64,000 nt of DNA from Citromicrobium bathyomarinum (GTDB taxonomy: Bacteria > Pseudomonadota > Alphaproteobacteria > Sphingomonadales > Sphingomonadaceae). The notes beneath the pieces were generated by a model, which searched no databases, was not told the origin of the DNA, and saw nothing but the letters and a program-made list of their open reading frames with translations. Within the stretch, counting starts at the first letter, position 1; each line of letters starts with the position of its first letter. A program made the translations under genes and the position numbers. This document shows positions 27,085 to 37,460 of the stretch, piece by piece. The DNA lies in NCBI GenBank assembly GCA_001306305.2, contig CP155577.1, positions 868,001 through 932,000 of the forward strand, given 5' to 3'.

Positions 27085-28031
27085 CGGCCGGACCAGGCAC
27101 CATGTTCGATCCCGCTCGCGAAGCAGACTATGCGACCACCCCGCCGCTGTTCAGCGGACTGCCGGGCGATATCGACGTCAGCTTCGAATTCTTCCCGCCC
27201 AAGACGGAGAAGATGGAAGCGTCGCTGTGGAGCGCGATCGAGGAGCTGAAACCTCTCGATCCCCACTTCGTCTCGGTCACCTACGGCGCGGGCGGCTCGA
27301 CGCGCGAGCGCACGCACAAGACGGTCGCGCGGATCATCGCCGAGGCCGGGTTGCCTGCCGCTGCGCACCTCACCTGCGTCAACGCTTCGAAGAAGGAAAC
27401 GCAGCGGATTGCCGAGCACTACTGGGAAGCGGGCGTGCGCCACATCGTGGCGCTGCGCGGTGACATGCCGCGCGAGGACGGCACGCTCGGCCCGTTCGAA
27501 CCGCACCCCGATGGCTACGCCAATGCCGAAGAGCTGGTGCGCGGGCTGAAAGAGGTCGCCGATTTCGAGATTTCGGTCAGCGCCTATCCCGAATGCCACC
27601 CCGACGCGCAGAGCCCGCAGGCGGAGATCGATTACCTGAAGCGCAAGATCGATGCGGGCGCGGACCGCGCGATCACGCAGTTCTTCTTCTCGCCCGAAAC
27701 ATTCTTCGCGTTTCTGGAAAAGACCGACAAGGCGGGTATCGACGTGCCGATCGTGCCCGGCATCCTTCCGATCACCAATGTCGCCAAGGCGCGCGAATTC
27801 GCCGGGCAGTGCGGCGCCGAAATTCCGCAGTGGATGGACAATCTTTTCGAAGGGCTCGACCAGCGCCCCGCCGCGCGCCAGCTGGTTTCGGCCACGATCG
27901 CTGCAGAAATGTGCCGTCGGCTCTACGCGGGCGGAATTCGCCACTATCATTTCTATACGCTCAACCGCGCCGACCTCGCTTACGCGATCTGCCACCTGCT
28001 CGGCATGCGGCCCACGGAGAACCCAGCATGA
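27081..28031 (+). CDS. metF: 5,10-methylenetetrahydrofolate reductase
   Basis: Flavoprotein (316 residues) reducing methylene-THF to 5-methyl-THF, the methyl donor for methionine synthase. Seen: DVSFEFFPPKTEKMEASLW, FVSVTYGAGGSTRERTHKTV, AAHLTCVNASKKE, HIVALRGDMPRE, RAITQFFFSPETFFAF and PGILPITN. The start overlaps the regulator gene (ATGA) and the stop overlaps the next gene, consistent with one operon. Confidence 0.95.
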   Translation: MTAGPGTMFDPAREADYATTPPLFSGLPGDIDVSFEFFPPKTEKMEASLWSAIEELKPLDPHFVSVTYGAGGSTRERTHKTVARIIAEAGLPAAAHLTCVNASKKETQRIAEHYWEAGVRHIVALRGDMPREDGTLGPFEPHPDGYANAEELVRGLKEVADFEISVSAYPECHPDAQSPQAEIDYLKRKIDAGADRAITQFFFSPETFFAFLEKTDKAGIDVPIVPGILPITNVAKAREFAGQCGAEIPQWMDNLFEGLDQRPAARQLVSATIAAEMCRRLYAGGIRHYHFYTLNRADLAYAICHLLGMRPTENPA

Positions 28032-29077
28032 CCGACGCCCGCCAGACCCTGATGCAGGAAGCCGCCAAGCGCGTCCTCATATCCGATGGTGCGTTCGGCA
28101 CGCAGATCCAGAACCGCAAGCTGACCGAGGCGGATTATGCGGGCGATCTGAACCTGCCCGCCGACCAGAAGGGCAATAATGATATCCTCGCGCTCACTCG
28201 CCCCGACGTGATCGCCGACATTACCCGCGCCTATCTGGATGCCGGGTCGGACATCGTTTCGACCAACACCTTCTCCGCCAACACGATCAGCCAGGCGGAT
28301 TACAAGGCGGAAGACAAGGTCGACGCGATCAACTTCGAATCCGCCCGCATCGCGCGCGAACTGGCGAATGAATACGCGGCGAAGGACGGTCGCCCCCGCT
28401 TCGTCGCGGGCGCGATCGGCCCGACCAACAAGACCCTCTCGCTCTCGCCCGATGTCGAAGACCCCGGCTATCGCGAGATCACCTTCGATCATCTGGTCGA
28501 AGTCTATCGGCAGCAGGCCGCCGGGCTCGTGCAGGGCGGGGCGGACTTCATCCTGATCGAGACCGTGTTCGACACGCTCAACGCCAAGGCGGGCATCTTC
28601 GCGGTGAAAAAGCTGGAGCGCGAGCTTGGTCGCGAGGTGCCGATCATGATGAGCATGACGCTGACCGACCTTTCGGGCCGCAACCTGTCGGGCCACACGG
28701 TCGAGGCGTTCTGGCACTCGGTTCGCCATGCCAGGCCGGTGACCATCGGGCTCAATTGCAGCTTCGGCGCGGAACAGCTGCGCCCGCATGTCCAGTTGCT
28801 GGCCAAGCTCGCCGATACGTTGGTGATGGTCTATCCCAATGCCGGCCTGCCTAACGAGCTGGGCGAATATGACGAAGAACCCGACACCACCGCAGCGCTG
28901 GTGAAGGCTTGGGCGGACAAGGGACAGGTCAACATTCTGGGCGGCTGCTGCGGTTCGACCCCCGAACATATCGCCGCGATGGCGAAGGCTGTTGTCGGTC
29001 TGCCCCCGCGCGAACTGCCCGAACCGCCCACGGTGATGCGCCTCGCTGGGCTCGAACCCTTCGAGATCGCTGCATGA
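28028..29077 (+). CDS. metH: Methionine synthase (cobalamin-dependent), N-terminal homocysteine-binding polypeptide
   Basis: A 349-residue protein matching only the first (homocysteine S-methyltransferase) module of MetH. Seen: [15 protein letters not shown] at the N terminus, [63 protein letters not shown] and the zinc ligands in [15 protein letters not shown]. The remaining modules are encoded separately at 29605-32244. A split MetH is known in sphingomonads and other bacteria; the two polypeptides must work as a complex. Start overlaps metF by 4 nt. Confidence 0.93.
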   Translation: MTDARQTLMQEAAKRVLISDGAFGTQIQNRKLTEADYAGDLNLPADQKGNNDILALTRPDVIADITRAYLDAGSDIVSTNTFSANTISQADYKAEDKVDAINFESARIARELANEYAAKDGRPRFVAGAIGPTNKTLSLSPDVEDPGYREITFDHLVEVYRQQAAGLVQGGADFILIETVFDTLNAKAGIFAVKKLERELGREVPIMMSMTLTDLSGRNLSGHTVEAFWHSVRHARPVTIGLNCSFGAEQLRPHVQLLAKLADTLVMVYPNAGLPNELGEYDEEPDTTAALVKAWADKGQVNILGGCCGSTPEHIAAMAKAVVGLPPRELPEPPTVMRLAGLEPFEIAA

Positions 29078-29601
29078 GCGATGCCGCTGTGGAGCGTGTG
29101 GTGGTGCGAGAGGCCGGCGGAGAGGATGCTGGGCGGCTGGCGCTGGTGTCTGACGCGACCTTCCTCGAAACCTTTGCCGGAATGATTTCGGGTGACGCGC
29201 TCGTTACCCATTGCCAGAAGCGCCACGCGCCCGCCTATCTTAGAGGACTGCTCGAAGGCGGGGCGCGAGCCTGGCTGGCCGAGCTGGACGGCGCGCCGAT
29301 CGGCTTTGCCCTGCTCACCGCGCCCGAACTCGACGCCGCGCGCGAGGGGGATGTCGAGCTCAAGAAAATCTACGTTCTGTCACGCTTTCACGGCAGCGGG
29401 ATCGCGGCCCGCCTGCTGGACGCCGCACTCGCCGGGGCGGCGGGCCATGCGCGCCTGCTACTCGGCGTGAAGGACGATAATCAACGCGCCATCGGCTTTT
29501 ACACCAAACAGGGATTTCGCCAGATCGGCACGCGACGCTTCGATGTCGGCGGTACGCTGTACGACGATGTCGTTCTCGCCCGCGATCTGGACCGGACTTA
29601 A
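29074..29601 (+). CDS. GNAT family N-acetyltransferase, between the two metH genes
   Basis: A 175-residue GNAT protein. Seen: [20 protein letters not shown] at the N terminus, [24 protein letters not shown] with the acetyl-CoA pyrophosphate loop (R-x-x-G-x-G/A equivalent, RFHGSGIA), and [25 protein letters not shown] is the usual C-terminal core. It overlaps the first metH gene by 4 nt and ends 3 nt before the second, so it is translated as part of the operon. Substrate unknown; no sequence feature ties it to methionine metabolism. Confidence 0.85.
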   Translation: MSDAAVERVVVREAGGEDAGRLALVSDATFLETFAGMISGDALVTHCQKRHAPAYLRGLLEGGARAWLAELDGAPIGFALLTAPELDAAREGDVELKKIYVLSRFHGSGIAARLLDAALAGAAGHARLLLGVKDDNQRAIGFYTKQGFRQIGTRRFDVGGTLYDDVVLARDLDRT

Positions 29602-29604
29602 ATC

Positions 29605-32244
29605 ATGACCGAGCAAAATATCGCCAACTTCGTCAATATCGGCGAGCGGACCAATGTGACCGGCTCCGCCCGGTTCAAGAAGCTGATCATGGACGGCGAC
29701 TACGCGACCGCGGTCGAAGTCGCGCGCCAGCAGGTCGAAAACGGCGCGCAGGTGATCGACGTCAACATGGACGAGGGCCTGCTCGACGCGGTCCACGCGA
29801 TGACCACCTTCCTCAAGCTGATCGGTGCCGAGCCCGATATCGCGCGCGTGCCGGTGATGGTCGACAGCTCGAAGTGGCATGTGATCGAGGCGGGCCTGCA
29901 ATGCGTCTCGGGCAAGCCGATCGTTAACTCGATCTCGATGAAGGAAGGCGAGGAGGAATTCCTGGCCCACGCGCGTCTGTGCATGGACTACGGCGCGGCC
30001 GCCGTGGTGATGGCCTTCGACGAGACCGGCCAGGCGGACACCAAGCAACGCAAGGTCGAGATCTGCACGCGCGCCTACAAGCTGCTGACCGGAATCGGCT
30101 TCCCGCCCGAAGACATCATCTTCGATCCCAATATCTTCGCGGTCGCGACGGGGATCGAGGAGCACGACCGCTACGGGCTCGATTTCCTCGAAGCGGTGAA
30201 GGAGATCAAGGCCGCGTGCCCGCATGCCAAGACCAGCGGCGGGCTCTCCAACCTCTCCTTCAGCTTCCGCGGCAACGAGGTCGTGCGCCGCGCGATGCAC
30301 TCGGTCTTCCTCTACCACGCGATCCCCGCCGGGCTCGACATGGCGATCGTCAATGCAGGGCAGATCGACATCTACGACCAGATCGACCCGACTTTGCGCG
30401 AAGCGTGCGAGGACGTGATCCTCAACCGCGATGTACCGGGCGAGGAGACCGCGACCGAGCGGCTGATCGCGCTCGCTGAAAGCTACAAGGGCAAGGACCA
30501 GAAGGCGGAGAAGGAAGCCGCCGAATGGCGCGGCTGGCCGGTCGAGAAGCGGCTGGAGCACGCGCTGGTCAAAGGCATCGACGCGCATATCGTCGACGAT
30601 ACCGAGGAAATGCGCGCCGCCACCGAAACGGCCGGCGGTCGCCCGATCGAGGTGATCGAAGGCCCGCTGATGGACGGGATGAACGTGGTTGGCGACCTGT
30701 TCGGTTCGGGCAAGATGTTCCTGCCGCAGGTGGTGAAGTCGGCGCGCGTGATGAAGAAGGCGGTCGCCCATCTGATCCCCTATATCGAGGCGGAGAAGGA
30801 CAAGCTTCCCGAGGCCGAGCAGAAGACCAAGGGCAGGATCGTGATGGCGACCGTGAAGGGCGACGTCCACGATATCGGCAAGAACATCGTCGGCGTCGTG
30901 CTCCAGTGCAACGGCTACGACGTGATCGACTTGGGCGTGATGGTGCCGTGGAGCGACATCCTGAAGGCCGCGAACGACAACAAGGCGGATATCATCGGTC
31001 TGTCGGGCCTGATCACCCCCTCGCTCGACGAGATGGTGACCGTCGCGGAGGAAATGCAGGGCGCGCAGATGTCGATCCCGCTGCTGATCGGCGGGGCGAC
31101 CACCAGCAAGGTGCACACCGCACTCAGGATCGATCCGGCCTATGAAGGCCCGGTGATCCACGTGCTCGACGCGAGCCGCGCTGTCGGGGTGGCGAGCCGC
31201 CTGCTGTCCGACACCCAGCGGGATGCCTTCGTCGACGATACGGCCAGCGAATATGTGAAGGTGCGCGAGGCGCGCGAGGGCAAGACCAAGAACCCGCTGT
31301 TCACGCTCGAGGAAGCGCGCGCCAACCACTATGATCCGTTCTATTCGGACAAGCCCGCGCCGCCGATGCGGCCGGGCCTGCACGTGTTCGACGACTGGTC
31401 GCTGGCGGACCTGCGCGAATATATCGACTGGACGCCGTTCTTCCGCGCGTGGGAACTGCACGGCAAATACCCGAAAATCCTCGACGACGAGGTGGTCGGC
31501 GAAACCGCGCGCACGCTCTTCGCCGATGCCAACGCGATGCTCGACCGGATCATCGATGAGAAATGGCTGACCGCGCGCGGCGTGTGCGGCTTGTGGCCCT
31601 GCGCGCGCGATGGCGATGACATTACGGTCTATCTCGAGCGCAACGAGGAGCATGTTGTGCTCCCGATGCTCCGCCAGCAGATCAAGAAGAGCCGTGATCG
31701 CGCGAACATGTGCCTCGCCGATTTCATCGACCCCGCGGGCGACTGGATCGGCGGTTTCGCGGTCGGCATCCACGGGATCGACGAGCCTTCGCGCAAGTTC
31801 ATCGCGGACAAGGACGACTATTCGGACATCCTGCTCAAGTCGCTCGCGGATCGCTTCGCCGAGGCTTTTGCAGAGCGGCTGCACAAGCATGTCCGCACCG
31901 ATCTGTGGGGCTATGCGCCCGACGAACAGCTGACCAACGATGCGCTGATCAAGGAAGAATATCGCGGCATCCGCCCCGCGCCGGGTTATCCTGCGTGCCC
32001 CGATCACTCGCTCAAGCCGATGCTGTTCGAGTTGCTCGATGCCGAGGCCAATACCGGCCTGACGCTGACCGAGAATTTCGCGATGTGGCCCACGGCGGCG
32101 GTCAGCGGGTTCTATTTCGGCCACCCGGAAGCGGAGTATTTCGGGGTTGCGCGGATCGGCCGCGACCAGCTGGAAGACTATGCGCAGCGCAGAGGCGTGG
32201 ATATCGCGACCGCCGAACGCTGGCTGCGTCCCAATCTCGATTGA
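29605..32244 (+). CDS. metH: Methionine synthase (cobalamin-dependent), folate / B12 / activation polypeptide
   Basis: An 879-residue protein carrying the remaining MetH modules. Pterin-binding domain (about 1-260: [46 protein letters not shown]). Cobalamin cap and binding domains (about 310-560: [32 protein letters not shown] split by the linker, then [15 protein letters not shown], where H is the B12 axial ligand). C-terminal SAM-binding activation domain (about 580-879: [31 protein letters not shown]). Works with the homocysteine-binding polypeptide encoded upstream. Confidence 0.95.
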   Translation: MTEQNIANFVNIGERTNVTGSARFKKLIMDGDYATAVEVARQQVENGAQVIDVNMDEGLLDAVHAMTTFLKLIGAEPDIARVPVMVDSSKWHVIEAGLQCVSGKPIVNSISMKEGEEEFLAHARLCMDYGAAAVVMAFDETGQADTKQRKVEICTRAYKLLTGIGFPPEDIIFDPNIFAVATGIEEHDRYGLDFLEAVKEIKAACPHAKTSGGLSNLSFSFRGNEVVRRAMHSVFLYHAIPAGLDMAIVNAGQIDIYDQIDPTLREACEDVILNRDVPGEETATERLIALAESYKGKDQKAEKEAAEWRGWPVEKRLEHALVKGIDAHIVDDTEEMRAATETAGGRPIEVIEGPLMDGMNVVGDLFGSGKMFLPQVVKSARVMKKAVAHLIPYIEAEKDKLPEAEQKTKGRIVMATVKGDVHDIGKNIVGVVLQCNGYDVIDLGVMVPWSDILKAANDNKADIIGLSGLITPSLDEMVTVAEEMQGAQMSIPLLIGGATTSKVHTALRIDPAYEGPVIHVLDASRAVGVASRLLSDTQRDAFVDDTASEYVKVREAREGKTKNPLFTLEEARANHYDPFYSDKPAPPMRPGLHVFDDWSLADLREYIDWTPFFRAWELHGKYPKILDDEVVGETARTLFADANAMLDRIIDEKWLTARGVCGLWPCARDGDDITVYLERNEEHVVLPMLRQQIKKSRDRANMCLADFIDPAGDWIGGFAVGIHGIDEPSRKFIADKDDYSDILLKSLADRFAEAFAERLHKHVRTDLWGYAPDEQLTNDALIKEEYRGIRPAPGYPACPDHSLKPMLFELLDAEANTGLTLTENFAMWPTAAVSGFYFGHPEAEYFGVARIGRDQLEDYAQRRGVDIATAERWLRPNLD

Positions 32245-32302
32245 CGCACCGCAGCAAATAACGCACACCGCCAGTCGTTCTCCGCAGAAGCGATTCTGCG
32301 GC

Positions 32303-32484
32303 GGAGCGCGCGGGAGAGATCGTGGAGAGGCCCTGGCCGAACCGCGGCGCCGAAGGAGCAACCGCCCCGGAAACTCTCAGGCAAGGCGAACCGCGCGCGC
32401 CGATTGGACACTCTGGAAAGCGTCTCTGGCACTGCCAGCGACCACCGAAGGGGTAAGCTCTCAGGTATTCCGACAGAGGGGGCA
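32303..32484 (+). ncRNA. Tandem glycine riboswitch
   Basis: Two consecutive glycine aptamers occupy the gap between metH and gcvT. Aptamer 1 shows GCGGGAGAGA, GCGCCGAAGGAGCAA and GGAAACTCTCAGGCAA, followed by a GGAC linker. Aptamer 2 shows ACTCTGGAAAGCG, CACCGAAGGGGTAAGC, TCTCAGGT and GACAGAGGGGG. These are the conserved core segments of the class. Directly upstream of gcvT, it should turn the glycine cleavage operon on when glycine is abundant. The end points are approximate; the expression platform lies in 32485-32536, where I see no obvious terminator, so control may be at translation. Confidence 0.93.
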
Positions 32485-32536
32485 GGCGGCAAGGATGCGC
32501 ACCAACGCGCGTCTTCCCGCGGCTGTCGGATATTGA

Positions 32537-33670
32537 ATGATGAGCGAAGAAGAGACCGAAACCGCGCCGGAAAAGCTGGCTCTCGATGCGTGGCATCGTG
32601 CGCATGGCGCGCGCATGGTGCCCTTCGCGGGCTACGAAATGCCGCTTCAGTACGAAGGGATCGTGGCCGAACACGATTGGACCCGCGCGCATGCGGGCCT
32701 GTTCGACGTGTCGCACATGGGCCAGCTGACTCTCGAAGGCCCCGATGGAGACATTGCCGCGGCGGCAGAGGCGCTGGAAGCCCTCGTCCCCGGACTGGTC
32801 AGCAGCCTGAAGCCGGGCCGGATGCGCTATACGCTGCTGCTGGCCGAGGATGGCGGCATTCTCGACGATCTGATGGTGACCAATACCGGGCAGCACGTCG
32901 CGCTGGTGGTCAACGGCGCATGCAAGTGGGACGACATCGCCTTTTTGCGTGAGCATTTGCCCGACGACATCACCCTGACCCACCACGAAGACCAGGCGCT
33001 GCTCGCGCTGCAGGGCCCTGAAGCGGTCGATGCGCTGGGCGAACTGGTCCCTGCCGCCGCCGAACTCGTGTTCATGACCGCAGGGTTTTACGACTGGAAC
33101 GGCGTGCCGCTGTGGATCAGCCGCGCGGGCTACACCGGGGAAGACGGGTTCGAGATTTCGGTGCCCGCCGATCACGCGGAAAAGCTCGCCGCGGCGCTGA
33201 CGGAGGACAAGCGGGTCAAGCCGATCGGGCTGGGCGCACGCGATTCACTGCGTCTCGAAGCGGGCCTGCCGCTGTATGGTCATGACCTGACTGCGGAGGT
33301 CGATCCGGTCACCGCCGAGCTGACCTTTGCGCTCAGCAAGAAGCGGCGCGAGGCGGGTGGCTATCACGGGCACGCGCGGATCAGCGGCGCGCTGAGCGAT
33401 GGTGCGGCGCAAAAGCGTGTCGGCCTCGTGCTCGACGGGCGGCTGCCCGCGCGCGAGGGTTCGGAGATTTTTGCGGGCGACGCCCAGGTCGGTACCGTCA
33501 CCAGCGGGGGCTTCTCGCCCACGCTCGGCCACCCAATCGCGATGGGCTATGTCGATGCTGCCCATGCCGAGATCGATACCGCGCTCGAAGTGCAGGTCCG
33601 GAACAAACGCCTGCCCGCGCGCGTCGCGAAAATGCCCTTTGTCCAACACCGCTATTTCCGGGGGAGCTAG
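32537..33670 (+). CDS. gcvT: Glycine cleavage system T protein (aminomethyltransferase)
   Basis: T protein (377 residues) transfers the methylene group from aminomethyl-lipoyl GcvH to tetrahydrofolate, releasing ammonia. Seen: RMVPFAGYEMPLQYEGIVAEH, AGLFDVSHMGQ, YTLLLAEDGGILDDLMV, SRAGYTGEDGFEISVP, LGARDSLRLEAGLPLYGHDL and TSGGFSPTLGHPIAMGYVD. ATG 32537 or the adjacent ATG 32540 may be used. First gene of the riboswitch-controlled operon. Confidence 0.96.
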   Translation: MMSEEETETAPEKLALDAWHRAHGARMVPFAGYEMPLQYEGIVAEHDWTRAHAGLFDVSHMGQLTLEGPDGDIAAAAEALEALVPGLVSSLKPGRMRYTLLLAEDGGILDDLMVTNTGQHVALVVNGACKWDDIAFLREHLPDDITLTHHEDQALLALQGPEAVDALGELVPAAAELVFMTAGFYDWNGVPLWISRAGYTGEDGFEISVPADHAEKLAAALTEDKRVKPIGLGARDSLRLEAGLPLYGHDLTAEVDPVTAELTFALSKKRREAGGYHGHARISGALSDGAAQKRVGLVLDGRLPAREGSEIFAGDAQVGTVTSGGFSPTLGHPIAMGYVDAAHAEIDTALEVQVRNKRLPARVAKMPFVQHRYFRGS

Positions 33671-33673
33671 CAA

Positions 33674-34045
33674 ATGTCCCGTTACTACACCGAAGATCAT
33701 GAGTGGATCGAAGTCGAAGGCGAAGCCGCGACGGTCGGCATCACCGACTATGCGCAGGAACAGCTGGGCGACATCGTGTTCGTCGAACTGCCCGACGAAG
33801 GCGCTGAGCTTGAAAAGAGCAAGGACGCGGCCGTCGTCGAATCCGTGAAGGCGGCGAGCGATGTCTACGCCCCGATCACCGGCACTGTGATCGAGGTGAA
33901 CTCCGCGCTCGAAGAAGACCCCGCGCTGGTCAACTCCTCTCCCGAGGAAGACGGCTGGTTCTTCAAACTGACCATCGCCGACGAGAGCGAGCTCGAAGGC
34001 CTGATGGACGAAGCCGCCTACAAGAGTTTCGTCGAGGGTCTTTGA
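33674..34045 (+). CDS. gcvH: Glycine cleavage system H protein
   Basis: Lipoyl carrier protein (123 residues) shuttling the aminomethyl group between P and T proteins. Seen: [32 protein letters not shown], and the lipoylation site [13 protein letters not shown] (Lys in the hairpin). C-terminal [10 protein letters not shown] and YKSFVEGL are typical. It starts 3 nt after gcvT, and its stop overlaps the ATG of the next small gene. Confidence 0.97.
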   Translation: MSRYYTEDHEWIEVEGEAATVGITDYAQEQLGDIVFVELPDEGAELEKSKDAAVVESVKAASDVYAPITGTVIEVNSALEEDPALVNSSPEEDGWFFKLTIADESELEGLMDEAAYKSFVEGL

Positions 34046-34467
34046 TGCTGCGCGGCGTCACTCTTCTGGCGGGCGCCGCCTTGCTGAGTGGGGGTGCGTT
34101 TTCAGTCCCCAGCGATGCGATGTCCGTGGAAGAGGTCATTGCCAATATCGAGGCGTTCGATGGAAAGGACGTCACTGTCCACGGATGGCTCGGCCGTTGC
34201 AGTGGGTATGACTGTGGCCTGTTCGTGTCGGTTGAAGACGCCGAGATGGTTGAGAATGGTGAGACCGGTTCAGACGAGTGGCTGGCCGCGTTCGACCGAA
34301 GTTTACGTATTGGCGGAGGGAGTGCTTTCGATGCTCTCGCTAGCACAATGCAATTTCGTGAAGTCGTGATTGAGGGTCGGGCTAGCAGCGAGTGTTTCCA
34401 ACCCAACACTTTCTGTTTCGATCGCGCGAGCGACATCGAGCCGAGTTCAATTCGTAGAGTTCTATAA
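34045..34467 (+). CDS. Hypothetical secreted protein inserted in the gcv operon
   Basis: A 140-residue protein with an N-terminal signal peptide ([20 protein letters not shown]) and a small mature domain beginning MSVEEVIANIEAFDGKDVTV. The mature domain contains VHGWLGRCSGYDCGLFVSVED, here split into VHGWLGRC and GYDCGLFVSVED, reminiscent of an OB-fold strand pattern with a Cys pair. A second Cys pair follows (ECFQPNTFC). No family recognised. It overlaps the gcvH stop and precedes gcvPA by 15 nt, so it is co-transcribed, but its base composition is visibly lower in GC (about 55% by my hand count of the 3' half). Probably a recently acquired gene unrelated to glycine cleavage. Confidence 0.65.
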   Translation: MLRGVTLLAGAALLSGGAFSVPSDAMSVEEVIANIEAFDGKDVTVHGWLGRCSGYDCGLFVSVEDAEMVENGETGSDEWLAAFDRSLRIGGGSAFDALASTMQFREVVIEGRASSECFQPNTFCFDRASDIEPSSIRRVL

Positions 34468-34482
34468 AGCGGAAGCTATACA

Positions 34483-35850
34483 ATGCGCTACCTCCCTCTG
34501 ACCGATGCCGATCGCGGCGAAATGCTCGCCAAAGTCGGCGCGTCCAGCATCGACGACCTGTTCGTCGATGTGCCCGAACATGCGCGGCTCAAAGGCCCGA
34601 TCGAGGGCCTGCCGATGCACGCCAGCGAGATGGCGGTGGAGCGGCACATGCGCGCGCTCTCCGGCAAGAACCTCGCGGCGGGGGATGCGCCCTTCTTCCT
34701 CGGTGCGGGGGCCTATCGCCACCATGTGCCCGCATCCGTCGATCACATCATCCAGCGCGGCGAGTTCTTGACCGCCTATACTCCGTATCAGCCGGAGATC
34801 GCGCAGGGCACGCTGCAGATGCTGTTCGAGTTCCAGACGCAGGTCGCGCGGCTCTATGGCTGCGCGGTCGCCAATGCATCGATGTACGACGGCTCGACCG
34901 CGTGCTGGGAAGCGATCGCGATGGCGGGGCGGATCGCGCGCGGCAAGCGCAAGAAGGTCGTCCTCTCGGGCGCGCTGCACCCGCATTACGCCGAGGTCGT
35001 GCGGACCATGGCGAAGTTCACCGAGGACGAGATCGCCGACGCGCAGCCGACCTTGCAGGGCTCGCCCAATCTCGACGGGCTGATAGGCCGGATCGACGAG
35101 GATACTTCGTGCGTCGTCGTGCAGTACCCTGATATTCTCGGGCGTCTCTCCGACCTCGAAAAGATCAGCGAAGCCGCGCATGCCAAGGGCGCGCTGGTGA
35201 TCGCTGTGAACCTTGAGCCGGTCGCGCTCGGGGCGGTGAAATCCCCGGGCGAAATGGGCGCGGATATCGTCGTCGGCGAAGGTCAGTCGATTGGCGTCGG
35301 CCTTCAGTTTGGCGGGCCCTATCTGGGCCTGTTCGCGGTGCGCGACCCCAAGCATGTCCGCATGATGCCCGGCCGTCTGTGCGGCGAGACGCAGGATGCC
35401 GAGGGCAAACGCGGTTTCGTGCTGACGCTTTCGACGCGCGAGCAGCACATCCGGCGCGAGAAGGCGACCAGCAATATCTGCACCAACAGCGGGCTGTGCG
35501 CGCTGGCGTTCAATGTCCACATGAGCCTGCTGGGGGAGAAGGGCCTGCGCCAGCTCGCGGCGGAGAACCACCGGCTTGCGTGCCTTGCAGCGGATAAGCT
35601 GGCGGCTGTGCCCGGCGTCACCGTGCTCAACGACAGCTTCTTCAACGAATTCACGCTCATGATCGGGCAGGATGCACGCAAGGTCGTCCGCAAGCTGGCC
35701 GATCAGGGCATCCTCGCGGGCGTCTCGCTCGGTCGGCTCTTCCCGGCCAATGATGCCCTGTCCGAAGGCCTGCTCGTCACGCTCACCGAAACCACCAGCG
35801 AGGAGGATATCGAGACCCTCTGCGCTGCCCTGAAGGAGGTGCTGGCATGA
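34483..35850 (+). CDS. gcvPA: Glycine dehydrogenase (decarboxylating) subunit 1
   Basis: N-terminal half of the P protein as a separate 455-residue subunit. Seen: [20 protein letters not shown] at the N terminus, [54 protein letters not shown] and [21 protein letters not shown]. The PLP lysine is on the partner subunit. The stop overlaps gcvPB (ATGA). The two-gene form is the usual one in sphingomonads. Confidence 0.96.
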   Translation: MRYLPLTDADRGEMLAKVGASSIDDLFVDVPEHARLKGPIEGLPMHASEMAVERHMRALSGKNLAAGDAPFFLGAGAYRHHVPASVDHIIQRGEFLTAYTPYQPEIAQGTLQMLFEFQTQVARLYGCAVANASMYDGSTACWEAIAMAGRIARGKRKKVVLSGALHPHYAEVVRTMAKFTEDEIADAQPTLQGSPNLDGLIGRIDEDTSCVVVQYPDILGRLSDLEKISEAAHAKGALVIAVNLEPVALGAVKSPGEMGADIVVGEGQSIGVGLQFGGPYLGLFAVRDPKHVRMMPGRLCGETQDAEGKRGFVLTLSTREQHIRREKATSNICTNSGLCALAFNVHMSLLGEKGLRQLAAENHRLACLAADKLAAVPGVTVLNDSFFNEFTLMIGQDARKVVRKLADQGILAGVSLGRLFPANDALSEGLLVTLTETTSEEDIETLCAALKEVLA

Positions 35851-37448
35851 ACGCGCCCAACAAGTCCGGCTGGAAGCCCAGCGCGCCGCTCGCTGGCGAT
35901 ACCGAAAGCGCCACCTTCACCGGCAACCGTGCGTTGATGCTCGAAGAGCCGCTGATCTTCGAGATCGGCCATATCGAGACCACCGGGGTAGACCTGCCCG
36001 AACCGCAGGCCGATGCGCCCAGCCGCCTCGGTGGGCTTGAGCGCACCGACACGATCGGCCTGCCCGGTCTGTCAGAGCCCGAATGCGTGCGTCACTATAC
36101 GCGGCTCAGCCGGCAGAACTACGCGATCGACCTCGGGCTCTTCCCGCTTGGCAGCTGCACGATGAAGCACAATCCGCGCCTGAACGAGAAGGTCGCGCGG
36201 ATGCCGGGCTTCGCCGACGTCCACCCGCTCCAGCCGGTCGATACGGTGCGCGGCGCGCTCGAAGTCATCAACGAACTTGCCTTCTGGCTGATCGAGCTGA
36301 CCGGCATGCACGGCGTTGCGATGAGCCCCAAGGCGGGCGCGCATGGCGAGCTGTGCGGCATCCTGTGCATCCGCGCCGCGCTCGAAGCGCGCGGCGATGC
36401 GCGCAAGGTCGTGCTGGTGCCCGAAAGCGCGCACGGCACCAACCCCGCCACTGCCGCCTTCGCTGGCTATGAGGTGGAGGATATTCCGGCGACCGCAGAG
36501 GGCCGCGTCGATCTGGAGAAGCTCAAGGCGCGGCTCGGCCCCGATGTGGCGGCGGTGATGATCACCAACCCCAACACCTGCGGGTTGTTCGAGCGTGACA
36601 TGAAGGCAATTTCCGACGCGGTCCACGCGGCGGGCGGCTTCGTCTATTGCGACGGCGCGAACTTCAACGCGATCGTCGGCAAGGTGCGCCCCGGCGACCT
36701 CGGCGTCGATGCGATGCACATCAACCTGCACAAGACCTTCTCCACCCCGCACGGCGGCGGCGGACCCGGCTCCGGCCCGGTGGTCCTGTCCGAAGCCCTG
36801 TCGCCCTACGCCCCGCTGCCGTTCACCGCGCGCGGCGAAGACGGCACGGTGCATCTGGTCGAGGAAGAGAACGCGCACGAGTTCGGCCATTCGGACGCCT
36901 TCGGCCGGATGACCGCGTTCCACGGGCAGATGGGCATGTTCACCCGCGCGCTCGCCTACATCCTCAGCCATGGGGCGGACGGTCTGGCGCAGGTCGCGGG
37001 AGACGCGGTGCTCAACGCCAATTATATCCTGCGCTCGCTCGATGATCTGCTCTTCGCGCCCTTCGGCGAGAGTGGCCCGTGCATGCACGAGGCACTGTTC
37101 GGCGACAAAGGCTTTGCCGAGGATGTCTCCACGCTCGACCTCGCCAAGGCGCTGATCGACGAGGGCTATCACCCGATGACGATGTACTTCCCGCTGGTGG
37201 TCCACGGCGCGATGCTGATCGAGCCGACCGAGACCGAGAGCAAGGCGGGCCTCGACCAATTCATCGGTGCACTGCGCTCGGTCGCGGAGCGGGCGAAGGC
37301 AGGCGACGAGAGCCTGAAGGCCGCGCCCTATTTCGCGCCGCGCAGGCGCCTCGACGAAACGCAGGCGGCGAGGAAGCCGGTGCTGGCTTGGGAGGGCGAA
37401 CTCGCCCCCGCAGGCAAGCCGGTGCCGAGCGAGATCGGCGGGCAGTAG
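35847..37448 (+). CDS. gcvPB: Glycine dehydrogenase (decarboxylating) subunit 2
   Basis: C-terminal, PLP-carrying half of the P protein (533 residues), decarboxylating glycine and loading the aminomethyl group onto GcvH. Seen: [79 protein letters not shown] and the PLP lysine in [19 protein letters not shown]. Last gene of the gcv operon; the Nmad3 gene follows after 12 nt in the same direction. Confidence 0.97.
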   Translation: MNAPNKSGWKPSAPLAGDTESATFTGNRALMLEEPLIFEIGHIETTGVDLPEPQADAPSRLGGLERTDTIGLPGLSEPECVRHYTRLSRQNYAIDLGLFPLGSCTMKHNPRLNEKVARMPGFADVHPLQPVDTVRGALEVINELAFWLIELTGMHGVAMSPKAGAHGELCGILCIRAALEARGDARKVVLVPESAHGTNPATAAFAGYEVEDIPATAEGRVDLEKLKARLGPDVAAVMITNPNTCGLFERDMKAISDAVHAAGGFVYCDGANFNAIVGKVRPGDLGVDAMHINLHKTFSTPHGGGGPGSGPVVLSEALSPYAPLPFTARGEDGTVHLVEEENAHEFGHSDAFGRMTAFHGQMGMFTRALAYILSHGADGLAQVAGDAVLNANYILRSLDDLLFAPFGESGPCMHEALFGDKGFAEDVSTLDLAKALIDEGYHPMTMYFPLVVHGAMLIEPTETESKAGLDQFIGALRSVAERAKAGDESLKAAPYFAPRRRLDETQAARKPVLAWEGELAPAGKPVPSEIGGQ

Positions 37449-37460
37449 AACCCGCGCGGC

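Noticed and set aside
29458-32361. 967-codon open frame antisense to the second metH gene
   Set aside because: It is the codon-bias shadow of a GC-rich gene: Arg/His/Asp-rich, no domain, and the opposite strand encodes an unmistakable MetH.
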